DNA of 64,000 nt from Phocaeicola vulgatus ATCC 8482. Lineage in GTDB: Bacteria; Bacteroidota; Bacteroidia; Bacteroidales; Bacteroidaceae. Under the pieces are notes generated by a model. It was not told where the DNA came from. It worked only from the letters and a program-made list of their open reading frames with translations, and did no database searches. The position numbers were made by a program, and so were the translations under genes. Shown here piece by piece: positions 46,072 to 55,528 of the stretch (its first letter is position 1; the number at the start of each line of letters is the position of its first letter). Location of the stretch: the NCBI RefSeq assembly GCF_000012825.1, contig NC_009614.1, positions 1,922,001-1,986,000 of the forward strand, read 5' to 3'.

Positions 46072-47187
46072 ATGATAACAATAGAGCAACTGAAAGACGT
46101 AAAAGAACGTACTGCGGCACTTGAAAGATATCTGGACATAGAAAATAAACTGGTTCAGGTGGAAGAAGAACAACTGCGTACGCAGGCGCCCGGTTTTTGG
46201 GATGATGCCAAGAAAGCAGAAGCACAAATGAGGAAGGTGAAAGATCTGCAAAAATGGATCGACGGTTACCGTGAGGTAAAGACGATGGCAGATGAACTGG
46301 AATTGGCTTTTGACTTTTGTAAAGATGATTTGGTTACCGAAGAAGAAGTGGATGCAGCGTATCAAAAGGCTGTCACTGCGGTGGAGGCATTGGAACTGAA
46401 GAATATGCTTCGCCAGGAGGCCGACCAAATGGATTGTGTATTGAAAATTAATTGCGGTGCCGGTGGTACTGAAAGTCAGGATTGGGCTTCCATGCTGATG
46501 CGTATGTATATGCGTTGGGCGGAGACCAATGGCTATAAAGTGAGCGTGGCTAACCTTCAGGATGGGGATGAGGCCGGAATCAAGACGGTGACTATGAATA
46601 TTGAGGGCAGTTTTGCATATGGTTATCTGAAAGGTGAGAATGGAGTCCACCGCTTGGTGCGCGTGTCTCCTTATAATGCTCAGGGGAAACGGATGACTTC
46701 TTTTGCTTCTGTGTTTGTAACGCCGTTGGTGGATGATAGTATTGAAGTGACAATTGAACCTGCCCGTATGTCTTGGGATACTTTCCGTTCGGGAGGGGCC
46801 GGCGGACAGAATGTGAACAAGGTGGAATCAGGAGTACGTCTGCGTTATCAATATAAAGATCCGTATACCGGTGAGGAAGAGGAAATCTTGATTGAGAATA
46901 CTGAAACCCGTGACCAGCCGAAGAATAAGGAAAATGCGATGAGACAGTTGCGTTCAATTTTATATGATAAGGAATTGCAGCACCGCATGGAAGAACAGGC
47001 CAAGGTGGAGGCAGGCAAGAAGAAGATTGAATGGGGATCACAGATACGCAGTTATGTCTTTGATGACCGTCGTGTGAAGGATCATCGTACTAATTTTCAA
47101 ACTTCGGATGTGAACGGAGTGATGGATGGAAAGATTGATGGCTTTATCAAGGCATACTTGATGGAGTTTTCCGGTTCGGAGAATTAG
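46072..47187 (+). CDS. prfB: peptide chain release factor 2
   Basis: 371 residues. The GGQ loop is in RSGGAGGQNVNKVESGVRLR near 240-259, which enters the peptidyl-transferase centre to release the nascent chain; the stop-codon reading domain with GGTESQDWASMLMRMYMRW precedes it. RF2 reads UGA and UAA. The frame is continuous from the ATG: where many bacteria have an in-frame UGA and programmed +1 shift after about 25 codons, this gene has YLDIENK without a stop, so the autoregulatory frameshift is absent. Confidence 0.96.
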   Translation: MITIEQLKDVKERTAALERYLDIENKLVQVEEEQLRTQAPGFWDDAKKAEAQMRKVKDLQKWIDGYREVKTMADELELAFDFCKDDLVTEEEVDAAYQKAVTAVEALELKNMLRQEADQMDCVLKINCGAGGTESQDWASMLMRMYMRWAETNGYKVSVANLQDGDEAGIKTVTMNIEGSFAYGYLKGENGVHRLVRVSPYNAQGKRMTSFASVFVTPLVDDSIEVTIEPARMSWDTFRSGGAGGQNVNKVESGVRLRYQYKDPYTGEEEEILIENTETRDQPKNKENAMRQLRSILYDKELQHRMEEQAKVEAGKKKIEWGSQIRSYVFDDRRVKDHRTNFQTSDVNGVMDGKIDGFIKAYLMEFSGSEN

Positions 47188-47279
47188 TAAATTCTTCGTA
47201 ATTTATTTGTTTTCTTCTAGAAACTTTGTACTTTTGGGATATTCAAAAGAGATGGTTTAATCTTAAAAATGAAATACTT

Positions 47280-47411
47280 ATGGGAAAGAATAAGAAAGCT
47301 GCTTATAGTAAGCGGGAAGAAGAGAAAGCAAATAGGATTGTAAAAGGTCTGTTCATCGGATTAATTGTATTAGCCCTTGTTATTATGGTGGGCTATGCCA
47401 TGTATGGATAA
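47280..47411 (+). CDS. small single-pass membrane protein, 43 aa
   Basis: Begins at the ATG at 47280: a basic N-terminus (MGKNKKAAYSKREEEKANR) and one membrane helix (VKGLFIGLIVLALVIMVGYAMYG). It lies between prfB and a terminator and has clear coding character. The role is unknown; the topology should be cytoplasmic N-terminus. It follows prfB by 92 bp and could be on the same transcript. Confidence 0.7.
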   Translation: MGKNKKAAYSKREEEKANRIVKGLFIGLIVLALVIMVGYAMYG

Positions 47412-47430
47412 AAACGGAAAATAAATAGTG

Positions 47431-47467
47431 AAGTCCTGCTGAGGTTATTCTCTGCGGGGCTTTTTTA
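47431..47467 (+). terminator. terminator after the small membrane protein
   Basis: AAGTCCTGC (47431-47439) pairs with GCGGGGCTT (47454-47462) through G-T pairs, followed by T. Confidence 0.75.
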
Positions 47468-47481
47468 TATATTAAAACGCT

Positions 47482-47952
47482 ATGGGACAAGAAATAGAAC
47501 GAAAATTTTTAGTAAAGGACGACAGTTATAAACTAGAGGCTTATGCACATAGTCATATTGTGCAAGGTTATATCTGTAGTGCTCGTGGAAGAACTGTCCG
47601 GGTGCGTATTCGGGATAATAAAGGGTATCTTACTATCAAAGGGGCTTCCAATGACTCCGGTACAAGTCGTTATGAGTGGGAGAAGGAGATCAGTTTGCAA
47701 GAGGCCGAAGAGTTGATGAAACTGTGTGAGCCTGGGGTGATTGATAAAATCCGGTATTTGGTGAAAAGTGGAGAGCATATCTTTGAAGTGGATGAGTTTT
47801 ATGGTGAGAATGAAGGCTTGACTGTAGCGGAAGTGGAATTGAATAGTGAGGACGAATTGTTCAAAAAGCCCCATTTCATCGAAAAAGAGGTAACGGGAGA
47901 TATTCGTTATTATAATTCTTTTTTGATGAAGAATCCTTATACTCGCTGGTAG
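47482..47952 (+). CDS. CYTH domain protein (triphosphatase-like)
   Basis: 156 residues with the CYTH signature ExExK at the start (QEIERKFLV, residues 3-11), the basic strand RTVRVRIRDNKGYLTIKGA, and YEWEKEI, IRYLVKSGEHIFEVDEFYGEN further on. The tunnel-fold CYTH family hydrolyses inorganic or nucleoside triphosphates, or in some members forms cAMP; the first is more likely for bacterial single-domain members. It acts in the cytoplasm and appears to be monocistronic. Confidence 0.9.
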   Translation: MGQEIERKFLVKDDSYKLEAYAHSHIVQGYICSARGRTVRVRIRDNKGYLTIKGASNDSGTSRYEWEKEISLQEAEELMKLCEPGVIDKIRYLVKSGEHIFEVDEFYGENEGLTVAEVELNSEDELFKKPHFIEKEVTGDIRYYNSFLMKNPYTRW

Positions 47953-48006
47953 ATAATATATAGGCTTCTTTAACGTCTGAAAATAAACTACTTGCTATCG
48001 TTTACC

Positions 48007-48014
48007 TACCTTTG
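48007..48014 (+). promoter_or_regulatory. candidate -7 element of the 824-aa barrel gene
   Basis: TACCTTTG, 28 bp upstream of the ATG at 48042. Confidence 0.45.
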
Positions 48015-48041
48015 CAACAAACACAAACTCATTATTGATAT

Positions 48042-50516
48042 ATGAAACACAACATTTTATGGGGCATTATCTTGCTTGTGGCAAGTTTGTCATTTACGGC
48101 GAAGGCGCAAAAGGCTGTCCAAGGCCAGTTCTCAGTCAAGGGAGTCTTATTAGATTCTTTGTCTAATGAAGGGGAACCGTATTCTACAATCCGTATTTCA
48201 TTGAAGAACAATCCTGCAAAGCCGGTGAAACTGGCTGTGACAGGAGCGGACGGCAGGTTTGACGAACGGCTTGCCGTGCCGGGGATTTATCTCATTCATT
48301 TTACTTCTGTAGGAAAGTCTCCTGTACAGAAGGAGTTTTCGATATCGGCAAATCGTAGGAATGTTGATTTGGGTAAGATTCTGATAGCAGAAGCGACTGA
48401 AATGTTGAAAGGAGTGGAGGTGGTAGCGCAGAAACCTTTGGTAAAGGCGGAAATAGACAAAGTGACGTATAGTATAGAGGATGATCCGGATTCTAAAACT
48501 AATACGACTCTTGAAATGCTCCGTAAAGTTCCGCTGGTGACTGTAGATGGAGAGGATAAAATTCAAGTAAACGGTAGCAGTAAGTTTAAAGTGCATGTTA
48601 ATGGCAAGCCGAATAACATGATGAGCAATAATCCTACCGAGGTATTGCGGAGTATGCCGGCCAATTCCATTAAATCTATAGAGGTTATCACCGAGCCTGG
48701 GGCTAAATATGACGCGGAAGGGGTGGCGGGCATCTTGAATATTATCACTGTAGGAGCAGGAATGGAAGGATATACGGTGACATTGAATGGTGGTGCAAGC
48801 AATATGCGTGTGTATGGTGGCGGTTATGGTACGGTGCAGTCGGGCAAGTTCACTGTTACCGGTAATTATTCTTATAACTACCAGGGATCTCAAAAGGGAT
48901 TTGAAGATTCATATCGTGAGGATTTCACGTCTCAGGAAAATAAATTTTTGGAGTCGCATCGAAGAAGCAAGAGCTATGGCAATTTTCAATTTGGCAGTCT
49001 GGAAGGAAGTTATGAGATTGACACTTTGAATCTGATTAGTTTTTCTATGAATCTGATGACTGGCAATTTTACGAATAAGAGGATTGGAAATACCCAGATG
49101 ACGAATCATGCCGGTAATCCGGTTTACGGTTACGGTTCTTTGGGAAATAATGAATCGGGCTTTGGCGAAGTGGGGGGCAACATGGATTATCAGCATTCGT
49201 TTAAAAAGAAAGGGGAACTTCTTACTTTCTCTTATCGTTTTAGCCATTCCCCCAATAACAGTGAAGCGAATACGGATTATGAGGATACGTTGAATGTTCC
49301 TTATCTTTTGCAAAACCAATATTTTAAAAATGATGCCAGCACACAAGAGCATACGGCTCAATTGGACTATACCAATCCGATAAATTCGATACACAGCATT
49401 GAAACTGGTATAAAGTATATTTTTCGTAGAAGTAAAAGTGATGGTAAATATTATCTGGCCGATAAAACCGGAGAATATAAGTATGATCAGGATATGAGTA
49501 CGCAATATGATCATAAGCAGGATATTCTGGCTGCTTATTTGGGCTATCAGCTGAAGTACAAAAAACTCGGTGGAAAGGCGGGAATTCGCTATGAGCATAC
49601 ATTTATGGATGCGGATTATAAAAATAAGGATGAGAAGTTTGATGCTCAGTTTGATGATTTGGTTCCATCCTTGATGTTCTCTTACCAATTGGCTCCTACT
49701 CAAAGTTTGAGGGCATCTTATAATATGCGTATCAGCCGGCCGGGTATTTGGTTTTTGAATCCGTTTACTGACACCAGCAACCCTACTGCGATCAGTTACG
49801 GTAATCCTGATTTGGAAAGTGAAAAGGCCCATTCGCTTAGTGTTACTTTCGGTAGTTTCTCGCAGAAATTTAATGTAAATGTCAGTGCTAATTATTCTTT
49901 TGTCAATAATGGTATAGAGCAATACTCTTTTATAAAAGATGGTGTGATGAATTCTACCTATGATAATATAGGAAAAAGTAAGAATATTAATTTGTCTTTG
50001 TTCTTGAACTGGAATATGTCTCCTAAAACCCGCTTTAATATCAATGGACGGGGAGCTTATGTGGATTATAGAAGTTCAGGGCTTGATTTAAAGAATCATG
50101 GCTGGGAAGGAAATGTCTTCGGAAGCTTCCAGCAGACTCTGCCTTGGGATCTGCGTCTGAGTCTGAACGGAGGGGGTGGTACTCCGCATATCTCTTTGCA
50201 AGGTAAAAGTTCCTCTTTCTATTATTATGCGATAGGGCTCAGTCGTTCTTTCTTGAAGGAAAAGAGGCTGACTATATCTCTTAACTCGTCCAATTTATTT
50301 AATAAATATATTACTTTTAAGAATAACATCAATACTCCTACTTTCTGCTCTTCTACTGCTACCAGAATTCCGATGCGTTATTATGGATTTAATATCAGTT
50401 GGCGTTTTGGGGAGTTGAAGGCTCAGGTAAAAAAAGCTGCGCGAAGCATTAATAATGATGATTTGAAAAGTGGAGGAGGTAATGCTGGAACCGGTGGAGG
50501 GATACCGGCTAATTAA
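48042..50516 (+). CDS. TonB-receptor-like outer-membrane beta-barrel protein
   Basis: 824 residues. The signal peptide ends at AKAQK (about residue 22). A carboxypeptidase-regulatory-like domain follows (about 28-118), then a plug region with IDKVTYSIEDDPDSKTNTTLEML and the IEVITEPGAKYDAEGVAGILNI motif near 215-236. The barrel then runs to SWRFGELKAQVKKA near the end. The low-complexity tail is Gly-rich. This is the OMP_b-brl_3 group of TonB-receptor relatives; substrate unknown. It is followed by a GGGGGTA/TACCCCC stem. Confidence 0.88.
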   Translation: MKHNILWGIILLVASLSFTAKAQKAVQGQFSVKGVLLDSLSNEGEPYSTIRISLKNNPAKPVKLAVTGADGRFDERLAVPGIYLIHFTSVGKSPVQKEFSISANRRNVDLGKILIAEATEMLKGVEVVAQKPLVKAEIDKVTYSIEDDPDSKTNTTLEMLRKVPLVTVDGEDKIQVNGSSKFKVHVNGKPNNMMSNNPTEVLRSMPANSIKSIEVITEPGAKYDAEGVAGILNIITVGAGMEGYTVTLNGGASNMRVYGGGYGTVQSGKFTVTGNYSYNYQGSQKGFEDSYREDFTSQENKFLESHRRSKSYGNFQFGSLEGSYEIDTLNLISFSMNLMTGNFTNKRIGNTQMTNHAGNPVYGYGSLGNNESGFGEVGGNMDYQHSFKKKGELLTFSYRFSHSPNNSEANTDYEDTLNVPYLLQNQYFKNDASTQEHTAQLDYTNPINSIHSIETGIKYIFRRSKSDGKYYLADKTGEYKYDQDMSTQYDHKQDILAAYLGYQLKYKKLGGKAGIRYEHTFMDADYKNKDEKFDAQFDDLVPSLMFSYQLAPTQSLRASYNMRISRPGIWFLNPFTDTSNPTAISYGNPDLESEKAHSLSVTFGSFSQKFNVNVSANYSFVNNGIEQYSFIKDGVMNSTYDNIGKSKNINLSLFLNWNMSPKTRFNINGRGAYVDYRSSGLDLKNHGWEGNVFGSFQQTLPWDLRLSLNGGGGTPHISLQGKSSSFYYYAIGLSRSFLKEKRLTISLNSSNLFNKYITFKNNINTPTFCSSTATRIPMRYYGFNISWRFGELKAQVKKAARSINNDDLKSGGGNAGTGGGIPAN

Positions 50517-50552
50517 AAGTTAAAACGAAACCACCTGTTAACTGTTAATTTA

Positions 50553-50592
50553 GGGGGTAAAAACTGTTATTTGATAGTTTATACCCCCTTTG
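50553..50592 (+). terminator. stem-loop after the barrel gene
   Basis: GGGGGTA (50553-50559) pairs with TACCCCC (50582-50588), with extra pairing of AACT and AGTT inside and a TTTG end. Confidence 0.6.
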
Positions 50593-50684
50593 TTGTTAGT
50601 TTTTCTGTCGTGACTTTTGCGAGAAGTCGTTAATATTGCAGCAGAAAGCAAAAACAGAAAATAACAATTTAAAAATAGATTAAT

Positions 50685-51188
50685 ATGAAGACAGTCGACT
50701 TTACACAGCATTTACTAAGTATACAAACCGAATTATTTCGCTTTGCATTTAAATTGACAGCTGACAGAGAAGAGGCTAATGATTTGTTGCAGGAAACTTC
50801 ACTTAAAGCTTTGGACAACGAAGAGAAGTTTACTCCAGATACGAATTTTAAAGGATGGATGTACACCATCATGCGTAATATATTTATAAATAATTATCGT
50901 AAAACAGTGCGTGATCAGACTTTCGTCGATCAGACAGATAACTTGTTCCATTTGAATCTTCCACAGGACTCAGGATTCGATTCTACAGAAGGTGCTTATG
51001 ATTTGAAAGAGATACATCGTATCGTGAATGCGTTGCCTAAAGATTACCGTGTGCCGTTTGCTATGTATGTATCAGGATTTAAATATAGGGAAATTGCCGA
51101 AAAACTGGGACTTCCGTTGGGAACAGTGAAAAGCCGTATCTTTTTCATTCGTCAGAGGTTGCAGAATGATCTGAAAGATTTCCGTTAA
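50685..51188 (+). CDS. ECF-type RNA polymerase sigma factor
   Basis: 167 residues with region 2 (LFRFAFKLTADREEANDLLQET, FKGWMYTIMRNIFINNYRK) and region 4 (LPKDYRVPFAMYVSGFKYREIAEKLGLPLGTVKSRIFFIRQRL), separated by a short linker. It lacks regions 1 and 3, as usual for extracytoplasmic-function factors. No anti-sigma gene is adjacent, which points to a group controlled at expression level or by a distant partner. It resembles the EcfO-type factor of Bacteroides (from memory, uncertain). Confidence 0.93.
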   Translation: MKTVDFTQHLLSIQTELFRFAFKLTADREEANDLLQETSLKALDNEEKFTPDTNFKGWMYTIMRNIFINNYRKTVRDQTFVDQTDNLFHLNLPQDSGFDSTEGAYDLKEIHRIVNALPKDYRVPFAMYVSGFKYREIAEKLGLPLGTVKSRIFFIRQRLQNDLKDFR

Positions 51189-51231
51189 GTTGACTCTCTA
51201 TCTTTATTATATAACTTTGACTTTTATCATC

Positions 51232-51270
51232 ACGCCGACTGTTCGCGAAGAATCGTCGGCGTTTCTTTTT
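51232..51270. terminator. terminator between sigma factor and VanZ genes
   Basis: ACGCCGAC (51232-51239) pairs perfectly with GTCGGCGT (51255-51262), followed by TTCTTTTT. It lies between convergent genes. Confidence 0.8.
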
Positions 51271-51655
51271 AGGATTTACGCCATATAAGGGGGCGAAGTA
51301 AGTAATATCCTATTAAGGCGGCTAGTCCGACTCCAATGCTGTTTGCCAGAAAATCCAGCCAGTCACCGCTGCGGGTATCTGTGCAATAAGCTTGCATCAG
51401 TTCGATACACCCGCTCATAGCTACAGGAGCTATGATGCCTCCCCATATTACATGATTCCAATTGATGGCCTTATGATTCCTCAGGTATTCTATCCATAAA
51501 ATGAAACAGAGTCCTCCATACATGCATATATGCACTATTTTGTCTATGTAGGGGATTTCTTCCACATCTGTTTTAGGAGGAGTGAAAAAGGAAAGATAAA
51601 AGATGATAGCTACAATGATCAAGGATACTGGATATTTTCTAAAATAATATAGCAT
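51269..51655 (-). CDS. VanZ family membrane protein
   Basis: 128 residues with four hydrophobic segments (about 10-25, 44-60, 68-86 and 103-121) and the family pattern DKIVHICMYGGLCFILWIEYL, GGIIAPVAMSGCIELMQ and TRSGDWLDFLANSIGVGLAAL. VanZ-like proteins are small inner-membrane proteins; the first described member gives low teicoplanin resistance, but most have unknown function. It has a divergent promoter region with the NSS transporter (minus -7 TACTTTTG at 51688-51681). Confidence 0.9.
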   Translation of the reverse strand: MLYYFRKYPVSLIIVAIIFYLSFFTPPKTDVEEIPYIDKIVHICMYGGLCFILWIEYLRNHKAINWNHVIWGGIIAPVAMSGCIELMQAYCTDTRSGDWLDFLANSIGVGLAALIGYYLLRPLIWRKS

Positions 51656-51680
51656 ACTTTAATTTTTTTGTGATTCGTCG

Positions 51681-51708
51681 CAAAAGTACGATTAATTTTA
51701 TACTTTTG
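51681..51708. promoter_or_regulatory. divergent -7 elements, VanZ and NSS transporter
   Basis: TACTTTTG on the minus strand (51688-51681) and TACTTTTG on the plus strand (51701-51708) face away from each other, serving VanZ and the transporter. Confidence 0.5.
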
Positions 51709-51750
51709 CAGGCTAACCAGTGTTGATTTATAATAATTTGATAGTTTTTT

Positions 51751-53115
51751 ATGCAAAAAAGCGAAAGAGTAAATTTCGGAAGTAAGATTGGGGCTGTTCT
51801 GGCGGCGGCAGGTTCGGCTGTAGGACTTGGTAATATATGGAGGTTTCCCTATGAAACGGGAAATCATGGAGGTGCGGCATTTATCTTAGTATACTTGGCG
51901 TGTGTTTTTATGTTGGGAATGCCTATTATGATTGCCGAATTCACAGTAGGTCGTCATTCAAAAGCAAGTACGGGACGTGCTTATAAGGTTTTGGCACCCG
52001 GAACTCATTGGAAGTGGTTGGGATATTTGGGGGTTTTGGCCGGTTTTCTTATTCTAGGATATTATTCGGTAGTGGCAGGATGGACTTTGGAATATATATT
52101 GGAAGCGGGAATGAATGGTTTTGCAGATAAGAAGCCGGAAGATTTTGTGGTTGCTTTCCAGAGTTTTTCGAAGGACCCTGTTCGTCCGCTTATCTGGCTG
52201 GTCATCTTTTTATTGGCCACCCATTTTGTTATAGTAAAGGGAGTGAAAGATGGAATAGAGAAATCTTCGAAGGTGCTGATGCCTGTTTTGTTTGTACTGA
52301 TAGTAGTTTTGGTGGGGTGCTCATTGTCGCTTCCCAATGCGGAAAAAGGTTTGGAGTTTCTGCTGAAGCCTGATTTCAGTAAAGTGAACGGAGATGTTTT
52401 CTTAGGGGCTATGGGGCAGGCGTTCTTTTCCTTGAGTTTGGGAATGGGATGTCTTTCAACCTATGCTTCTTATTTTGGGAAAGAAACCAAACTGGGAAAT
52501 ACGGCTCTGAGTGTCGGTGTGATTGATACTTTTGTGGCTGTCTTGGCCGGATTGATTATTTTTCCGGCGGCCTTTTCTGTAGGTATCCAGCCGGATGCGG
52601 GACCATCATTAATTTTTATTACATTGCCTAATGTTTTTCAGCAAGCTTTTAGCGGTGTGCCGATATTAGCTTATATTTTCTCGGTGATGTTCTATGTCTT
52701 GTTGGCTTTGGCTGCATTGACTTCTACTATTTCTCTACATGAAGTGGTGACGGCTTTTCTGCACGAGGAATTCAATTTAACTCGTGGCCGTGCTGCTAGA
52801 TTGGTCACTTTCGGGTGCATTATAATTGGAGTCATTTCTTCCTTGTCATTGGGAGTTATGCAGAAATATACGCTGTTTGATAAGGGATTCTTTGACTTAC
52901 TTGATTTTGTCACTGCAAAAATAATGCTTCCTTTGGGTGGCTTGCTGGTATGTATCTTTGTAGGATGGTATTTGAAACGTTCCGTTTCTTATGAAGAATT
53001 GACCAATGGGGGAAAACTGAAAGCAGGTCTTTTCAATCTGTATATCTTCTTGTTGAGATACGTGGCACCTGTGGCTATCATTTTGATTTTTATCAATGAA
53101 TTAGGGCTAATTTAG
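51751..53115 (+). CDS. sodium-dependent transporter, NSS family
   Basis: 454 residues with about eleven membrane helices. The start is typical: FGSKIGAVLAAAGSAVGLGNIWRFPYETGNHGGAAF, where helix 1 is unwound at the substrate and sodium site, and FSLSLGMGCLSTYASYFGK in helix 6. It imports an amino acid or similar amine together with sodium through the inner membrane; the substrate is not readable from the sequence. The HHH-protein gene starts 7 bp downstream, so the two are in one operon. Confidence 0.93.
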   Translation: MQKSERVNFGSKIGAVLAAAGSAVGLGNIWRFPYETGNHGGAAFILVYLACVFMLGMPIMIAEFTVGRHSKASTGRAYKVLAPGTHWKWLGYLGVLAGFLILGYYSVVAGWTLEYILEAGMNGFADKKPEDFVVAFQSFSKDPVRPLIWLVIFLLATHFVIVKGVKDGIEKSSKVLMPVLFVLIVVLVGCSLSLPNAEKGLEFLLKPDFSKVNGDVFLGAMGQAFFSLSLGMGCLSTYASYFGKETKLGNTALSVGVIDTFVAVLAGLIIFPAAFSVGIQPDAGPSLIFITLPNVFQQAFSGVPILAYIFSVMFYVLLALAALTSTISLHEVVTAFLHEEFNLTRGRAARLVTFGCIIIGVISSLSLGVMQKYTLFDKGFFDLLDFVTAKIMLPLGGLLVCIFVGWYLKRSVSYEELTNGGKLKAGLFNLYIFLLRYVAPVAIILIFINELGLI

Positions 53116-53122
53116 AATTGTA

Positions 53123-54025
53123 ATGTGGAAAGACTTCTTCTATTTTTCGAAAAGCGAACGAAGAGCTATACTTTTTTTGTTGACTTTGCTTTTCATATTT
53201 ATGTGTATATGGGTTCTGTTTCCAGTAAAGGAAGAGTCTTTGGAACAGGATCAAGAGGGGATAGAAGAAATAAAAAACTTTCTGGCCGGAGTACATGAGA
53301 TGGAGGAGAAGGAATCTCTGCGATATTCCTATGATAAGCCTAAAAGAAGAGAGGTGGTATTGGCTGCTTTTGATCCAAATTCAGCCGATTCCATCGAATT
53401 TTTGCAACGTGGATTGCCTCCTTTTATTGCACATACTATTTTGCAATACCGGAGAGCCGGCGGTAAATTCAGGACAGCGGATGATTTCTCTCGTGTTTAT
53501 GGCTTGTCGTCCGAGAAATTTAATATGTTAAAACCTTATATCCAGATATCAGAGGCTTTTCGGCGGAAACAGGATACATTGCACTTTATCAAAAAGGCGG
53601 AGAAAGATACGTTGGCGGTTTATAAATATCCGGAAGGAACTTTAGTCGATTTGAATGAAGCGGACACTACCGAGTTGAAAAAGATTCCGGGAATAGGCAG
53701 TGGCATTGCACGCATGATTGTGGCTTACCGGAAACGTTTGGGAGGTTTTTATGATATGGCTCAATTGAAGGAAGTGAACTATGTAGATGAGGATATGTTG
53801 AGATGGTTTAAACTCGGAAATGCACCAATTCATCGGATAAATGCCAATAAGGCCGGGCTTGACAAACTTCGCTCTCATCCTTATATGAATTTTTATCAGG
53901 CAAAGGTAATTATAGAATATAGGAGGAAAAAGGGAAAATTAAAAAGTCTTTCCCAGTTATCCTTGTATGAGGAATTCACTGAGAAAGACTTGGAACGTTT
54001 GTCGCACTATCTTGCTTTTGATTAG
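53123..54025 (+). CDS. membrane-anchored helix-hairpin-helix protein (ComEA-like)
   Basis: 300 residues. An N-terminal membrane segment (about 14-34) is followed by three helix-hairpin-helix repeats: near 75-125 (FIAHTILQYRRAGGKFRTADDF), 180-225 (TTELKKIPGIGSGIARMIVAYRKRLGGF) and 245-300 (ANKAGLDKLRSHPYMNFYQAKVIIEYR). This is the ComEA-type DNA-binding arrangement and may bind DNA at the periplasmic side. The stop codon TAG at 54023-54025 is created by the insertion sequence that starts at 54025; before the insertion it was TAA. Confidence 0.88.
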   Translation: MWKDFFYFSKSERRAILFLLTLLFIFMCIWVLFPVKEESLEQDQEGIEEIKNFLAGVHEMEEKESLRYSYDKPKRREVVLAAFDPNSADSIEFLQRGLPPFIAHTILQYRRAGGKFRTADDFSRVYGLSSEKFNMLKPYIQISEAFRRKQDTLHFIKKAEKDTLAVYKYPEGTLVDLNEADTTELKKIPGIGSGIARMIVAYRKRLGGFYDMAQLKEVNYVDEDMLRWFKLGNAPIHRINANKAGLDKLRSHPYMNFYQAKVIIEYRRKKGKLKSLSQLSLYEEFTEKDLERLSHYLAFD

Positions 54026-54051
54026 GGACATTCATTAAATATTACAAAATC

Positions 54052-54099
54052 AGCCAACTAATTCATACACAAAGTATTGCGAATTAGTTGGCTTTTTTG
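54052..54099 (+). terminator. hairpin inside the left end of the IS
   Basis: AGCCAACTAATTC (54052-54064) pairs perfectly with GAATTAGTTGGCT (54081-54093), then TTTTTT. It would stop transcription coming from the transporter operon before it reaches the transposase, and also ends that operon's message. Confidence 0.85.
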
Positions 54100-54169
54100 T
54101 ATCTTTAGGTATTCCCCCGAAAATAAGATTTGACGGCCAAAACGGGGGAAATATCCAAACTAATAAGAT

Positions 54170-55528
54170 ATGGCAAAGATAGTGAATATTTCAGAAATTC
54201 ACCCTACTTTGGGTTTTACAGAATTTGATATTCTGGAAAAATACCGCAAGAGTTTTAATGAGAGTGAGCTTGGCAAGCTTCATTCGGTCTTTCCGTTTGA
54301 ATGTATGGCAAAAGCCGCCGGCCTGTCGGACCGGCGCCTGGGACGCAGGAACAGATTCAGTCCTTCCGCAAAGATCGCCCTTATGGTCCTGAAGGCATAC
54401 ACCGGATTCTCCGACAGGCAACTGGTGGAACATCTGAACGGGAACATACACTACCAGATTTTCTGTGGAATTATGATTCCCCCGTCCCTTCCCATAACCA
54501 ACTTCAAGATAGTCAGTGCCATCCGTAATGAGATAGCATCCCGCCTTGACATTGATTCTTTCCAGGAGCTCCTGGCTTCACACTGGAAACCTTATCTTGA
54601 TAACCTTCACGTCTGCATGACCGATGCCACATGCTATGAAAGCCACATGCGTTTTCCTACGGACATGAAACTCCTTTGGGAAAGCCTCGAATGGCTCTAC
54701 AGGCATATATGCCGGCATTGCAGGGAGTTGGGCATAAGGCGTCCGCGCAACAAATACAGGAATGTGGCGGAATCCTATCTGTCCTACTGCAAGAAAAGAA
54801 AGAGGAGAGCTTCAAGGACAAGAATGCTTAAGCGCCGTATGATCAAGCTTCTTGAAAAGCTCCTCAGTCAAAGGGATGGGATCCATAGCGAGTACGGTGC
54901 TTTACTCCGATATACCCAGGATTATCATAAGCGTCTTTCCATCATCAGAAAGGTGCTTGTACAAGAAAAGGAAATGTTTGAAGGGCGGAAAGTCAGTGAC
55001 CGCATCGTCAGCATTGACCGTCATTATGTACGTCCCATCGTCAGAGGCAAGGAAACCAAGTCCGTCGAGTTCGGTGCAAAGGTCAATAATATACAGATAG
55101 ACGGCATATCGTTCATCGAACACCTCTCGTTCAAGGCATTCAATGAGGGTATACGCTTGAAGGACTGTATCCGTATGCAGCAGAAGCTTATGAATGTAAG
55201 GGTAAGATGTGTGGCTGCCGATTCCATATATGCCAATAATGCCAACAGAAAGTTCTGTACAAAATATGGGATATCCACATCCTTTGTGCGCAAGGGAAGG
55301 GCGGCCAAAGATGAGCCTTTGAGGAAGGTGCTTAGAAGCGAACTCTCAAAAGAAAGGGCAACACGGCTTGAAGGAAGCTTCGGCACTCAAAAGCAACATT
55401 ACTCGCTCTCAAGGATAAAGGCCAGAAACAGGAAGACGGAAATACTGTGGATTTTCTTTGGAATACATACGGCAAATGCCATACTGATGATAGAAAAAAT
55501 CAGAAACAAAACAGCTAAAGCAGCATGA
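54170..55528 (+). CDS. IS5-like DDE transposase
   Basis: 452 residues. The N-terminal DUF772-type domain is LGRRNRFSPSAKIALMVLKAYTGFSDRQLVEHL. Catalytic regions are CMTDATCYES (first D, about 150), RCVAADSIYANNANRKFC (second D) and RLEGSFGTQKQHYSL (E), with a basic linker (KKRKRRASRTRMLKRRM) in between. The frame is intact, and with the perfect target duplication the insertion is recent and the element probably active. Exact IS family (IS5 or a near relative) was not settled. Confidence 0.85.
   Translation: MAKIVNISEIHPTLGFTEFDILEKYRKSFNESELGKLHSVFPFECMAKAAGLSDRRLGRRNRFSPSAKIALMVLKAYTGFSDRQLVEHLNGNIHYQIFCGIMIPPSLPITNFKIVSAIRNEIASRLDIDSFQELLASHWKPYLDNLHVCMTDATCYESHMRFPTDMKLLWESLEWLYRHICRHCRELGIRRPRNKYRNVAESYLSYCKKRKRRASRTRMLKRRMIKLLEKLLSQRDGIHSEYGALLRYTQDYHKRLSIIRKVLVQEKEMFEGRKVSDRIVSIDRHYVRPIVRGKETKSVEFGAKVNNIQIDGISFIEHLSFKAFNEGIRLKDCIRMQQKLMNVRVRCVAADSIYANNANRKFCTKYGISTSFVRKGRAAKDEPLRKVLRSELSKERATRLEGSFGTQKQHYSLSRIKARNRKTEILWIFFGIHTANAILMIEKIRNKTAKAA

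Noticed and set aside
45619..46650. Minus-strand open frame of 343 codons across acyl-CoA ligase and prfB
   Set aside because: Antisense of two conserved genes; low-complexity hydrophobic translation with no family.
48909..49922. Minus-strand open frame of 337 codons opposite the barrel gene
   Set aside because: Shadow of the outer-membrane protein frame, Ile/Arg-rich, not protein-like.
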